DNA of 64,000 nucleotides from Bacilli bacterium. Lineage in GTDB: Bacteria; Bacillota_I; Bacilli_A; RFN20; CAG-288. Below the pieces are notes generated by a model. The model was not told the origin of the DNA and did no database searches. It was given only the letters and a program-made list of their open reading frames with translations. Location of the stretch: contig CAAGLY010000016.1 of the NCBI GenBank assembly GCA_900770925.1, positions 1 to 64,000 on the forward strand, in the 5' to 3' direction. The first letter of the stretch is position 1. Every line of letters begins with the position of its first letter. Positions 24,003-32,688 of the stretch are shown here, one piece after another. The translations under genes and the position numbers were made by a program.

Positions 24003-24805
24003 GCAATCGTTCCTAACTCCTTTAAATGCTGTCGGACGTTTTCATCGACGGAAGTGATAATCGGACCGTTTTCGGTGATGATCACATCGTTTTCGTAATG
24101 GGCAGTCAGCTTTCCGTCTTTGCTGACCACTCCCCAAGAATCATTCAGGGTGATGATGTCACTTGCCCCTGACCTGACCCTTGGCTCAATCGCAATACAC
24201 CTTCCGGGACGGAGGAACGGACCTAGGCCCAGGGAGGAATCGTAGTAGTTGGGAATGAAGGGATCTTCATGCCTGCTTGTTCCGATACCATGGCCACCAT
24301 ACTCTTTGCAGAGGGAGTAGCCGTATTTATCGGCGGTCTTCTGGATAGCCATGGAAATCTCATAGAGATGATGGCCAGGGAGACAGACCTGATAAGCAGC
24401 ATAGAAACATTCTTCGGTGCAGCGGATGAGCTTTTGCGCTTCATCGGAGATATTTCCAACGGGGAAGGTACGACAGGCATCGCCGTTATAGCCATTGCCA
24501 TCGAGATTTCCCCTATCGACCGAGAGGATGTCGCCTTCCTTGAGAATCACGCTCTTAGAAGGAATTCCATGGATCAGGGTCGCGTTGACACTTGCACAGA
24601 TTGCCCAGCGATAGCCGGGCTCAAGTGCGAAGTTCGGCTTACCGCCGGAGTCTTTGATCCAGTTCTCCACGAGCTTATTGAGCTCATAGGTGGAGCGTCC
24701 CGGACGGACTTCCCTGCGGAGAAGGTCGAAGATGTGGCCGAGTTTGTTCCCGGCCACAATCCTCTTCTTCCTTTCAGATTCAGATTTGATGGAAATCCTG
24801 CTCAT
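23999..24805 (-). CDS. map: Methionine aminopeptidase, type I
   Basis: Removes the initiator Met from nascent proteins using two metal ions. The 268 residues show the metal ligands in order: Asp in LSVDRGN, Asp in NGDACRTF, His in GGHGIG, Glu in IAIEP, and Glu in HYENDVIITENG. The substrate-pocket His is in LIHGIP. It overlaps adk upstream and infA downstream by 4 nt each, so the three genes are coupled. Confidence 0.95.
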   Translation of the reverse strand: MSRISIKSESERKKRIVAGNKLGHIFDLLRREVRPGRSTYELNKLVENWIKDSGGKPNFALEPGYRWAICASVNATLIHGIPSKSVILKEGDILSVDRGNLDGNGYNGDACRTFPVGNISDEAQKLIRCTEECFYAAYQVCLPGHHLYEISMAIQKTADKYGYSLCKEYGGHGIGTSRHEDPFIPNYYDSSLGLGPFLRPGRCIAIEPRVRSGASDIITLNDSWGVVSKDGKLTAHYENDVIITENGPIITSVDENVRQHLKELGTIA

Positions 24806-25479
24806 TTGACCAGAGCCTTTAAGGCGTCGACAACGTCTGAATAGACTTCATCGATTCCCTGTAAGGCATTGATTTCCTTCAAGACTCCCTTTTCCTTGTA
24901 GTAGGCAATGAGAGGGGAAGTCTGTTTTTCGTATGCCTGAAGACGGGTTTTGAAGCTATCTTCGCGATCATCGTCACGGTGAATGAGTTCACTATGGCAG
25001 CTATCGCAGATACCATCGACTAATGGTTTCTTCGTCAGAAGGTTATAGCTAGCCCCGCATTTCGGGCAGACACGGCGGTTAACGATCCGTTTGGTGAGTT
25101 CTTCGTTGTCGGCAGTGAAGCAGATAACAGCATTGATGCTGCGTCCCTGTTTAGCAAGCCTATCCTGTAAGGCATCAGCCTGTTTGACTGTACGCGGGAA
25201 TCCGTCAAGAAGGAAGCCTTCCTTGCAATCTTCCTGGCTAAGACGTTCTTTGACAAGGCCGATAGTGACTTCATCGGGAACGAGCTTTCCGGCATTGATG
25301 TAGGACTGAGCTTCTTTGCCAAGCTTCGTCTGGTTCTTGATGGCTTCGCGGAACCTGTCTCCGGTAGAGATGTGCGGAACTTTATAGTTCTTTACGATCA
25401 ATTCGGACTGGGTTCCCTTTCCTGCAGCGGGCGGACCGAGCAGGATGATGTTCAGACCATGGTTCTTAACAGTTTCCAT
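24802..25479 (-). CDS. adk: Adenylate kinase (zinc-type LID)
   Basis: Converts ATP + AMP to 2 ADP. The 225-residue protein has the P-loop GPPAAGKGT, the AMP-binding segment STGDRFREAI, and a LID with CPKC and CDSC, four cysteines that bind structural zinc as in most Firmicutes. The start at 25479 is chosen because it falls just before the secY stop and matches family length; the frame runs 12 codons further into secY. Confidence 0.95.
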   Translation of the reverse strand: METVKNHGLNIILLGPPAAGKGTQSELIVKNYKVPHISTGDRFREAIKNQTKLGKEAQSYINAGKLVPDEVTIGLVKERLSQEDCKEGFLLDGFPRTVKQADALQDRLAKQGRSINAVICFTADNEELTKRIVNRRVCPKCGASYNLLTKKPLVDGICDSCHSELIHRDDDREDSFKTRLQAYEKQTSPLIAYYKEKGVLKEINALQGIDEVYSDVVDALKALVK

Positions 25480-25480
25480 T

Positions 25481-26827
25481 TTACAATTCACTCTCCGCGA
25501 ATCCTTGACCGGCAAGGATACCGTTAATCTGATTATTGACTTCTAAGGCGACACCCACGACGATGATAAGTCCCGTTCCGCCTAAAGATAAGGAAGAAGG
25601 AACTGCACCGCTGAGGGAGAGGATGACTGGCAGTAAGGCGATTGCCGTTAAGGCCAGAGAACCCCTGAACGTAATCCGGTTCAGAACCCGGGAAATGTAC
25701 CTTTCGGTTTCCCTTCCGGGCTTGATGCCGGTGATGTAAGTGCCGCTAGTCTGGAAGTCCTCGGCGATTCGCTCTGGATTGATTTCCAGCTGCGCGTAGA
25801 AGTAAGAGAAGGCGATAATGAGAACCGCATAGATCATTGGTCCCCACGGGAAGGAGAAGTTATCTCCCCTCTTTGTCCTTGCCTGATAATTGAAGACCTC
25901 TTCGATTTTCTCTGCCCAAGCCGGCGGATTGCCGTTAGAGAAGAGAGAGACAAGAATGGAAGGAGCCATCCTGATACTCGAAGCGAAGATGACCGGCCTG
26001 ACCGAAGAAGCATTGACCTTGATAGGAAGGAAAGAAGACTGCTGAGAGTTTAATTCAGTGCTCTGACTCGTATTAGAGTGGCTGACCGGAAGCTTACGGA
26101 TTGAGGATTCGATGAAGGTGACGAACACGACAATCAGGAACCTGGCAAGCAGGTAGACGGCAAGACGGACGCTGCCTTCGAGGATTAAGGACGGGTCAGC
26201 AGAATCTAACGTTGAAGACGAAAGGTACTGCTTGAACGCCGAAGTAATCTGGGAAGGAAGCGAAGAGATAATACCGGCGAAAATCAACCTAGAGATACCG
26301 TTTCCGATACCCTTGTCGGTAATCTGATCGCCCATCCAGGTAAGGATGAGGGAACCGGCAACCCTGAAGAGAATGACTTTCGTATAGCCCCAAGCGGACG
26401 AATCGAGAATCGTAATCGAATCAGAATTGTTCTTTAAGGCAACGATGATGCCATAAGCCTGGACTACGGCTAAGACAACCGAGAGCAGACGGGTGACCAC
26501 GTCAATCTTCTTCCGGCCTGTTTCTCCTTCTTTTGTCCTCTGCGTTAAGGCAGGGAGGACATCCATCGAGAGAAGCTGGATGATAATCTGCGCAGTAATA
26601 TACGGGGAGACGCCAAGAGCCATTAACGAGAAGTTCTGCAGAGCGCCACCGCCCATCCTATTAAGAATAGAAAGGGCGTTGGTGGTATCTGAGAAGATGT
26701 CCTGATTCGTCTGAACTCCAGGCACAGTGATAGCCGATCCGATTCGGAAAACAAGGAAAATGGCAAAGGTAAAGAGAATACGATTGAGCAGATCCTTGTT
26801 ATGGAAAAATGCGGCTACCTTTTTCAT
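25481..26827 (-). CDS. secY: Protein translocase subunit SecY
   Basis: SecY is the channel of the Sec translocon. The 448 residues form about ten membrane helices. The start MKKVAAFFHNKDLLNRILFT, the plug region VPGV, and QIIIQLLSMDVLPAL, TDKGIGNGIS and GIKPGRETERYI are family signatures. A hydrophilic, Ser/Asn-rich loop around residue 255 is longer than usual. The start overlaps the rplO stop by one base. Confidence 0.96.
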   Translation of the reverse strand: MKKVAAFFHNKDLLNRILFTFAIFLVFRIGSAITVPGVQTNQDIFSDTTNALSILNRMGGGALQNFSLMALGVSPYITAQIIIQLLSMDVLPALTQRTKEGETGRKKIDVVTRLLSVVLAVVQAYGIIVALKNNSDSITILDSSAWGYTKVILFRVAGSLILTWMGDQITDKGIGNGISRLIFAGIISSLPSQITSAFKQYLSSSTLDSADPSLILEGSVRLAVYLLARFLIVVFVTFIESSIRKLPVSHSNTSQSTELNSQQSSFLPIKVNASSVRPVIFASSIRMAPSILVSLFSNGNPPAWAEKIEEVFNYQARTKRGDNFSFPWGPMIYAVLIIAFSYFYAQLEINPERIAEDFQTSGTYITGIKPGRETERYISRVLNRITFRGSLALTAIALLPVILSLSGAVPSSLSLGGTGLIIVVGVALEVNNQINGILAGQGFAESEL

Positions 26828-27342
26828 TACTTATCCTCTTCGACGGCCTTTTCTGCCAAGTCGTTGAGGGATTTGTGGAAGGCGACGCGGGCGTCTTTTA
26901 ACGTCTCGACCTCTGCCTTTCCACCAGCCTTTTCAATGGCGGCTTTGGCGGATTTGGTAAAGCCCTGAACCTTGACATTGAGCTTCTTGGTGAGCTCTCC
27001 GGTTCCGACAATCTTAACCGGCTTGTTGAGATTCCGGATAAGACCAGCGAAAACTAAGGAAGTCAGAGTGACAGTAGCTTCATTCTCGAAGCCCTCTAAA
27101 TCAGAAAGCTTGAGGATGGTATAGTCGACACGGCCATAGTTGGTGAAGCCATGTTTAGGAACACGGCGGAATAAAGGCAGCTGACCGCCTTCGAATCCGA
27201 CCGGAACCTTGCGTCCCTGACGGGCGCCCTGACCTTTGACACCGCGGGTAGAGGTCTTGCCCCTTCCGGAGCCGATACCCTGACCGACACGTTTGGGAAG
27301 GTGACGGGAACCTTTGGCAATTTTTAACGATCCTAACTCCAT
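26827..27342 (-). CDS. rplO: 50S ribosomal protein L15
   Basis: L15 is a late-assembly protein of the 50S subunit. The 171 residues include GQGIGSGRGKTSTRGVKGQG, GFEGGQLPLFRRVPKHGF and the C-terminal SKAAIEKAGGKAEV core. An extra tail of about 25 residues follows (DARVAFHKSLNDLAEKAVEE). It follows rpsE directly (14-nt gap), where most Firmicutes have rpmD (L30) in between. Confidence 0.96.
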   Translation of the reverse strand: MELGSLKIAKGSRHLPKRVGQGIGSGRGKTSTRGVKGQGARQGRKVPVGFEGGQLPLFRRVPKHGFTNYGRVDYTILKLSDLEGFENEATVTLTSLVFAGLIRNLNKPVKIVGTGELTKKLNVKVQGFTKSAKAAIEKAGGKAEVETLKDARVAFHKSLNDLAEKAVEEDK

Positions 27343-27356
27343 TGGTCCTTCCTCCT

Positions 27357-28043
27357 TTACTTGGCTTCTTTCTCGGCCTCAGCCTTTTCGGCTTTGACCT
27401 CCGGCTTCTTTCCGAAGCGGGCGAGCTGAACTCCTTCGAAGGACTTCAGCTGAAGCAGACCATCGACAGTAGCCTTGATGACGTTGGCCTGAGAACGGGC
27501 TCCATAAGTCTTGGAGTAGACGTTCTTGATACCAGCTAACTCAAGGACGGCACGGACAGCACCGCCGGCGACAAGTCCGGTACCTTCCGGTGCAGGTTTG
27601 AGGAAAACCTCAGTAGCACCGAAATGGCCCCTGACCGAATGGGCGATGGAGTGGTTCTTGGCGATTTCCCTCTTCCGGACATTCCGGCGGGCAGCGCTAA
27701 GAGCCTTCTTGATGGCATCCGGGACTTCGTTGGATTTGCCAAGTCCGTAGCCATATTTTCCTTTTCCGTCACCGATGACGACAAGGGCAGTGAAGCGGAC
27801 ACGTTTTCCGCCTTTGACAACCTTGGCGACGCGGGAGATCTTGACGACTTTCTCGTCATAGATCTTTTCCCTCGGACGACGGCCTCCGCGGCCATTGCCA
27901 CGGGAGAAACGGCGACCGCCCTGGGCGGAACGGCCTTTGAAGCCGTTTCCTTTACCCTGAGCAGCAGACTGATCAGCAGACTTTGCTTCAGCCTTGACCT
28001 CGGCCTGAACCGGGGCGACGTTGTTCTTCTGTTCTTCTGCCAT
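27357..28043 (-). CDS. rpsE: 30S ribosomal protein S5 with extended ends
   Basis: S5 works in mRNA unwinding and decoding fidelity. The core (about 62-215) has VKISRVAKVVKGGKRVRFTA and GDGKGKYGYGLGKSNEVP. An N-terminal extension of about 60 residues (starting MAEEQKNN, with a Gly/Arg-rich stretch) and a Lys/Glu-rich C-tail bring it to 228 residues; about 165 is typical. The rpmD gene expected next is absent. Confidence 0.96.
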   Translation of the reverse strand: MAEEQKNNVAPVQAEVKAEAKSADQSAAQGKGNGFKGRSAQGGRRFSRGNGRGGRRPREKIYDEKVVKISRVAKVVKGGKRVRFTALVVIGDGKGKYGYGLGKSNEVPDAIKKALSAARRNVRKREIAKNHSIAHSVRGHFGATEVFLKPAPEGTGLVAGGAVRAVLELAGIKNVYSKTYGARSQANVIKATVDGLLQLKSFEGVQLARFGKKPEVKAEKAEAEKEAK

Positions 28044-28056
28044 GATAATCCTCTTT

Positions 28057-28413
28057 CTAGAAGGCTAAACCGCCTTTGCGGCAAGCCTCGGCCAGAGCTT
28101 TGACCTGGCCATGATACAGATAGCCGGAACGATCGAAGACAGCTTTAGCAATCTTCAGTTCAGCAGCTTTCTTAGCTAAATCAGCGCCGACTGCTTCGGC
28201 AGCTGCGACATTAGACGGATTGTCTAAGCCGAGCTTGGCGGAAGTAGAGGAAGCTAAGGTGACGCCTTTCTCATCATCGATTAAAGCAGCATAGATGAAC
28301 TTGTTGGAACGATAGACGGAAATACGGGGGCAGGCAGCCGTACCGGAAATCTTGGCACGGATGCGGACATGACGATGTAAACGCTGTTTGTTCTTGTTGA
28401 ATGTAGTGTACAT
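28057..28413 (-). CDS. rplR: 50S ribosomal protein L18
   Basis: L18 binds 5S rRNA together with L5. The 118 residues start MYTTFNKNKQRLHRHVRIRA and end with AKAVFDRSGYLYHGQVKALA plus the REGGL-like ARKGGLAF variant (ACRKGGLAF). Length is normal. It lies between rplF and rpsE with short gaps. Confidence 0.96.
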   Translation of the reverse strand: MYTTFNKNKQRLHRHVRIRAKISGTAACPRISVYRSNKFIYAALIDDEKGVTLASSTSAKLGLDNPSNVAAAEAVGADLAKKAAELKIAKAVFDRSGYLYHGQVKALAEACRKGGLAF

Positions 28414-28428
28414 GTTTTACCCTCCCAA

Positions 28429-28986
28429 TTAGGCAGCAGCCGCCGTCTTCTTGGCGCTGGCCGGTGCACGTAATGTAACGACTTCGTCTTTGTAGCGGAT
28501 GCCTTTGCCGTGGTAGCATTCCGGTTTGCGTAATGCACGGATAACGGCGGCCTGCTGTCCGACTAACTGCTTATCGATACCTTCGACGATGATTTCTAAG
28601 GTCTTGGTATTGATGGAGATCTTGACTCCTTCAATCGGCTTGACCACATCTTCGTGGCTGCGTCCGAGGTGGAGGACAAGGTCAGTTCCGCGCCTTTCAG
28701 CACGATAGCCGACGCCTTTGATGACTAAGATCTTGGTGAAGCCCTTGGTGACACCTTCGACCATTCCGTTGATGACAGAACGGGCAGTGCCGTGGTTCCT
28801 CTTCCTGACGATAGCATCAGAAGGACGTTTGCAGAAGAACTTTCCGTCTTTCTCTTCGAACGTGATGTGCGGATTGAATTTCTTAGTAAGTGTGCCCTTA
28901 GGTCCCTTGACGGTGACTTCACTTCCAGTGAAGGAAATGGTGACACCCTCCGGGATGGCAATAGGTTCTCTTCCGATACGAGACAT
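28429..28986 (-). CDS. rplF: 50S ribosomal protein L6
   Basis: L6 lies near the factor-binding site of the 50S subunit. The start is MSRIGREPIAIPEGV (28986), preceded by AGGAGG; the upstream extension of the frame lies in rpsH. The 185 residues hold two repeats of the L6 fold, with GVGYRAERRGTDLVLHLG and the end PECYHGKGIRYKDE. A short Ala/Lys tail follows. Confidence 0.96.
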   Translation of the reverse strand: MSRIGREPIAIPEGVTISFTGSEVTVKGPKGTLTKKFNPHITFEEKDGKFFCKRPSDAIVRKRNHGTARSVINGMVEGVTKGFTKILVIKGVGYRAERRGTDLVLHLGRSHEDVVKPIEGVKISINTKTLEIIVEGIDKQLVGQQAAVIRALRKPECYHGKGIRYKDEVVTLRAPASAKKTAAAA

Positions 28987-28999
28987 TATCCTATCCTCC

Positions 29000-29401
29000 T
29001 TACCAGACGATGGCGATGACTTCGCCACCGACATTGAGCTTGCGGGCCTGCTTATCGGTCCTGACGCCCTTAGACGTAGAAACAATAGCGATGCCTAAGC
29101 CGTTTAAGACTCTCGGAAGCTCATCGACAGAAGCCGTGACGCGGAGACCCGGTTTGGAGATTTCCTTGATACCGGAGATGATACGATTTCCCTTAGAATC
29201 ATATTTAAGAGTAATCGTAAGTTCCTTGTACGGTTTTCCTTCTAACGGATGAACATCGTAGGAAACGATGAATCCTTCGTTCTTCAGGATAGCAGCAATC
29301 TGCTCGCCCCTCTTAAAATAAGGAAGAGAGATGGTGCTGTTCTTGCTTAAATTAGCGTTGCGGATACGAGTTAAGAGATCCGCGATAGAATCATTGACCA
29401 T
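29000..29401 (-). CDS. rpsH: 30S ribosomal protein S8
   Basis: S8 is a primary 16S rRNA-binding protein and, in other bacteria, a translational repressor of the spc operon. The 133 residues start MVNDSIADLLTRIRNA and end VRTDKQARKLNVGGEVIAIV. SKPGLRV and GLGIAIVSTSKG are typical. Length is normal. Confidence 0.97.
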   Translation of the reverse strand: MVNDSIADLLTRIRNANLSKNSTISLPYFKRGEQIAAILKNEGFIVSYDVHPLEGKPYKELTITLKYDSKGNRIISGIKEISKPGLRVTASVDELPRVLNGLGIAIVSTSKGVRTDKQARKLNVGGEVIAIVW

Positions 29402-29416
29402 TTTGATCTCCTTTCC

Positions 29417-29605
29417 TTACCAGGAAGACTTATGCCTTCCGGGGATTTCGCCCTTATAGGCCATTTCACGCAGACAGATACGGCATAAGCCGAACTGACG
29501 CAGATAGCCGTGGACACGGCCACAGCGAGAGCAACGGTGGTAATTCTGGGTCTTCGGGAATTTCTTCGGACCAGCGCATTTCACTTCAAGTGCTTTACGT
29601 GCCAT
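29417..29605 (-). CDS. rpsN: 30S ribosomal protein S14, zinc type
   Basis: S14 lies in the 30S head. The 62-residue form carries CSRC (about 25-28) and CRIC (about 41-44), the zinc-binding type Z common in Firmicutes and Mollicutes; the zinc-free type is about 100 residues. It lies between rplE and rpsH. Confidence 0.97.
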   Translation of the reverse strand: MARKALEVKCAGPKKFPKTQNYHRCSRCGRVHGYLRQFGLCRICLREMAYKGEIPGRHKSSW

Positions 29606-29616
29606 GATTCTGCCTC

Positions 29617-30228
29617 CTATTTCTTGAACGGCCTGCCGAGCTTTTCAAGCAGGGCATAAGCCTCTTTATCGGTCTTAGCAGTCGTAACAATGATGACATC
29701 CCTGCCCTGAGTACGGGTAACCTTGTCGTACTGGATCTCAGGGAAGATCAGCTGTTCCTTGACACCGGTGGAATAGTTTCCGCGGCCATCGAAGGAATCT
29801 TTGCTGATACCGCGGAAGTCGCGGACACGCGGAAGATCGATAGAAACGAATTTGTCTAAGAAGTCATACCTGCGGGTGCGACGAAGGGTAACCTTGACAC
29901 CGACAGCATCGCCTTCACGAAGCTTGAAGTTAGCAATAGCTTTCTTGGCTTTGGTGACGACCGGATGCTGACCAGCAATGATGGTCCTCTCGTTGACAGC
30001 CTCTTCGACAGACTTCTCGTTATGTCCGGCTTCGCCAAGACGCCTGTTAAGGATGATCTTGACAAGTTTCGGGCATTCCATTACGGAAGAGTAGCCGAAT
30101 TCCTTCCTTAAGGCAGGAACGACTTCCTCTTCATAGGTCTTCTGAAGGCGGGAGACAATCTTGGCCTTCTGATTTCCCTGGTTGTGGGCTTTTTTAACGG
30201 ACACGCCGTTTTTCTTTTCTTCAGCCAT
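29617..30228 (-). CDS. rplE: 50S ribosomal protein L5 with N-terminal extension
   Basis: L5 binds 5S rRNA and contacts the P-site tRNA. The core starts near residue 25 (LQKTYEEEVVPALRKEFGYS) and holds RTRRYDFLDKFVSIDLPRVR and the end AKTDKEAYALLEKLGRPF. A Lys/Asn-rich extension of about 22 residues begins MAEEKKNG, a start shared with several other proteins of this operon. Total 203 residues. Confidence 0.96.
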   Translation of the reverse strand: MAEEKKNGVSVKKAHNQGNQKAKIVSRLQKTYEEEVVPALRKEFGYSSVMECPKLVKIILNRRLGEAGHNEKSVEEAVNERTIIAGQHPVVTKAKKAIANFKLREGDAVGVKVTLRRTRRYDFLDKFVSIDLPRVRDFRGISKDSFDGRGNYSTGVKEQLIFPEIQYDKVTRTQGRDVIIVTTAKTDKEAYALLEKLGRPFKK

Positions 30229-30239
30229 GGTTCTCCTCC

Positions 30240-30551
30240 TTACTTGATGATTTCGCCGGATTTCTTGGCGATACGAACCTTCTTGCCATCCTTGTCGGCC
30301 TTATAGGCGACCTTGGTGGCTTTCTTTGTCTTAGGGTCTAAGATAGCGACCTTGCTGACGTGGATCGGAAGGGTGACATCCTTGATGGAACCCTTAGGAG
30401 CTCCCTGAGTCGGCTTGACGTGTTTCTTATTGACGTTGACACCTTCGACAACAACTTTCTCTTCCTTCGGAAGAGCTTTGACGACCTTGCCGGTCTTTCC
30501 CTTATCATCGCCGGAAATGACGATGACGGTATCTCCAGTTTTAATTTTCAT
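30240..30551 (-). CDS. rplX: 50S ribosomal protein L24
   Basis: L24 starts 50S assembly near the exit tunnel. The 103 residues start MKIKTGDTVIVISGDDKGKT, the KOW motif. GGAGGT 9 nt before the ATG at 30551 fixes the start; an upstream in-frame ATG lies inside the ribosome-binding region. VEGVNVNKKHVKPTQ is a family marker. Confidence 0.96.
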   Translation of the reverse strand: MKIKTGDTVIVISGDDKGKTGKVVKALPKEEKVVVEGVNVNKKHVKPTQGAPKGSIKDVTLPIHVSKVAILDPKTKKATKVAYKADKDGKKVRIAKKSGEIIK

Positions 30552-30569
30552 TCGATAGACCTCCAAGGA

Positions 30570-30944
30570 TTACAGAACTTCGACCGCCAGAGAGACGATC
30601 TTCCTGTATTTGTCGCCCTTCTCACGAAGTTCACGGGCGACAGGTCCGAAGACACGGGTGCCCTTCGGAGTGCCATCATCGTTGATCAGGACAACCGCAT
30701 TATCATCGAACTTGATGGTGGAACCATCACGGCGCTGATAAGCTTTCTTGACACGGACGATAACGCCCTTGACGACATCGGACTTCTTGACTTTGCCATT
30801 CGGAATAGCATTCTTGACCGCACAGATGACAACATCTCCGACGGTGGCATTGCGACGGAAAGAACCGCCGAGCCTGCGGAAGACGCGGACAGAGGTTGCG
30901 CCGGAGTTATCGGCGACAACAAGGTTAGTTTCGTTCTGAACCAT
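30570..30944 (-). CDS. rplN: 50S ribosomal protein L14
   Basis: L14 forms an intersubunit bridge and is the docking site of silencing factor RsfS. The 124 residues include LVVADNSGATSVRVFRRLGG (typical: LxVADNSGAK), VRVKKAYQRRDGSTIKFDDN and RVFGPVARELRE. Length is normal. It lies 3 nt after rpsQ. Confidence 0.97.
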   Translation of the reverse strand: MVQNETNLVVADNSGATSVRVFRRLGGSFRRNATVGDVVICAVKNAIPNGKVKKSDVVKGVIVRVKKAYQRRDGSTIKFDDNAVVLINDDGTPKGTRVFGPVARELREKGDKYRKIVSLAVEVL

Positions 30945-30947
30945 ACA

Positions 30948-31226
30948 CTATTCTCCCTTCTTGACGATTTCGACTAAGCGGAAGCGTTTGTCGTGGGAAA
31001 GCGGACGGCATTCCTCGAAGATAACGACATCTCCGACCTTAGCGGCATCGTTACGGTCATCGACCTTGTAACGTTTGCGGACAGAAACACGTTTGTTGTA
31101 GATCGGATGAGCCTTATAGTTCTCGGTTTCGACAACAATGGTCTTCTGCCTCTTGTGAGAGACGACAACGCCCTGTAAGCGACGTTTGTGAGAGGCCTCA
31201 ATGACCTGTTTCATTTCTTCAGCCAT
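30948..31226 (-). CDS. rpsQ: 30S ribosomal protein S17
   Basis: S17 is an OB-fold primary rRNA-binding protein. The 92 residues hold LQGVVVSHKRQKTIVVETEN, HPIYNKRVSVRKRYKVDD, and the end GDVVIFEECRPLSHDKRFRL. It starts MAEEMKQ, one of the recurring MAEE starts in this operon. Confidence 0.97.
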   Translation of the reverse strand: MAEEMKQVIEASHKRRLQGVVVSHKRQKTIVVETENYKAHPIYNKRVSVRKRYKVDDRNDAAKVGDVVIFEECRPLSHDKRFRLVEIVKKGE

Positions 31227-31244
31227 GATTCGATAGCCTCCTTA

Positions 31245-31463
31245 TTACTTAGCTTCTGCAGCCTTTTCTGCAGCAGCTTTCTTACGCTCGTTCTCGACCG
31301 TCAGAAGACGGGCGATGTCCTTGCGGCAGGCGCTGATCTTAGCGCCGTTGTCTAACTGACCGGCTTTAGCCTGGAACCGGAGGGTGAGAAGCTCACCTTT
31401 CAGCTCATAGACCTTAGAAGCGAGGTCTTTGTCAGATAATTTGCGAACATCTTCAATGGTCAT
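31245..31463 (-). CDS. rpmC: 50S ribosomal protein L29
   Basis: L29 lies at the tunnel exit and helps bind trigger factor and SRP. The 72 residues form the usual two helices (MTIEDVRKLSDKDLASKVYE and GELLTLRFQAKAGQLDN, then RKDIARLLTVENERKK) with an Ala/Lys tail. Start overlaps the rplP stop by one base. Confidence 0.96.
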   Translation of the reverse strand: MTIEDVRKLSDKDLASKVYELKGELLTLRFQAKAGQLDNGAKISACRKDIARLLTVENERKKAAAEKAAEAK

Positions 31464-31882
31464 TATTTGTTTTCCTCGCCTTTCTTGACAACGCGGGACT
31501 GGACAGAGAGCTTATAGCCAGCCTGATGTAAGGCCTCTTTGCAATCTGCTTCCGAAATTCCGCCGATTTCCATCCTGATTGTACCAGGTTCGACAATAGC
31601 GAACCAGCCGTTGACGTCACCTTTACCGGCACCCATACGGACCTCAGCAGGTTTCTTGGTGATGCCGACATCCGGGAAGACACGGATATAGGCCTTACCG
31701 GTCTTCTTCGTGAAACGGGATAAGACAACACGGGCTGCTTCGAGCTGACGGTTGGAAAGGTATCCGCCCTGGGTGGCCCTTAATCCATATTCGCCGAAGG
31801 CGACCGTAACAAGACGGCTGGCCTTTGCTTTAGGACGGACCAAGTGGTTACGACGCCACTTTGTTCTTTTTGGCTGTAACAT
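31463..31882 (-). CDS. rplP: 50S ribosomal protein L16
   Basis: L16 contacts the A-site tRNA and the peptidyl transferase centre. The 139 residues start MLQPKRTKWRRNH and include TQGGYLSNRQLEAARVVLSR and RMGAGKGDVNGWFAIVEPGT. The family's conserved Arg in RxGxGKG is present. Length is normal. Confidence 0.97.
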   Translation of the reverse strand: MLQPKRTKWRRNHLVRPKAKASRLVTVAFGEYGLRATQGGYLSNRQLEAARVVLSRFTKKTGKAYIRVFPDVGITKKPAEVRMGAGKGDVNGWFAIVEPGTIRMEIGGISEADCKEALHQAGYKLSVQSRVVKKGEENK

Positions 31883-31885
31883 GGC

Positions 31886-32686
31886 TTATTCTCCTTTCTT
31901 AGCGCCTTCATCCTTCTCTGCATTCGGCGTGACAGCCGGAGCAGCAGTCGGACGGGAAGGACGGGAAGAATTGTTCGGACGGCGGCCATTGAAACGGCCA
32001 CGGCCGAAGCGTCCGGTCTCTTCCGGACGACGTTCCCGGAGTTCTTTATAGTTATCCGGGAGAGCAATCCAGACCTTGACACCGATGACACCATAGGTGG
32101 TATGGGCCGGATAGTAAGCATAATCGATAGGCTGACGGAGAGTGTGGAGAGAGAGAACACCTTCACGGTATTCTTCGTAACGGGCGATTTCGGCACCGCC
32201 GATACGTCCCTTAGTCCTCGTCTTGCAGCCTTTGGCACCAGCATGCCTGACGCGCTGGATGGCCTTCTTCTGAACAACACGGTAGGAACCGCGCTCTTCG
32301 AGCTGATGGGCGATGTCCTTAGCAACAAGCCTAGCGTCTAAGTCAGGATTCTTGACTTCAACGATGCTGACTTCAATGTTTTTAGGATCCTTGTTGAGAA
32401 TCTTGACAAGGTTCTTCTTGATTGCGTTGATCTGAGCAGAATCGGTGCCGATGACAAGAGCCGGCTGGGAAGCGAAGATGGAGATCTTAATGCTGTTCTT
32501 GATACGTTCGATATCGATGTGGCTGAGACCGGCCTTGATGCCGTCTAAGAGCGGTTCAAGGTAATTACGGATCAGGATATCTTCGTGAAGATACTTCGGG
32601 AAGGTTTTCTTATCCGCACACCAGTGACTAGACCAGTCACGGTTAATGCCCAAACGTAAGCCGTTCGGATTTACTTTCTGACCCAT
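31886..32686 (-). CDS. rpsC: 30S ribosomal protein S3 with C-terminal extension
   Basis: S3 lines the mRNA entry channel with helicase-related Arg/Lys residues. The 266 residues start MGQKVNPNGLRLGINRDW, with a KH domain (SIDxI-like region about 60-120) and the C-terminal domain GGAEIARYEEYREGVLSLHT. A low-complexity tail rich in Gly, Arg, Asn and Pro (about 220-266) exceeds the normal length of about 215. Confidence 0.96.
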   Translation of the reverse strand: MGQKVNPNGLRLGINRDWSSHWCADKKTFPKYLHEDILIRNYLEPLLDGIKAGLSHIDIERIKNSIKISIFASQPALVIGTDSAQINAIKKNLVKILNKDPKNIEVSIVEVKNPDLDARLVAKDIAHQLEERGSYRVVQKKAIQRVRHAGAKGCKTRTKGRIGGAEIARYEEYREGVLSLHTLRQPIDYAYYPAHTTYGVIGVKVWIALPDNYKELRERRPEETGRFGRGRFNGRRPNNSSRPSRPTAAPAVTPNAEKDEGAKKGE

Positions 32687-32688
32687 GA

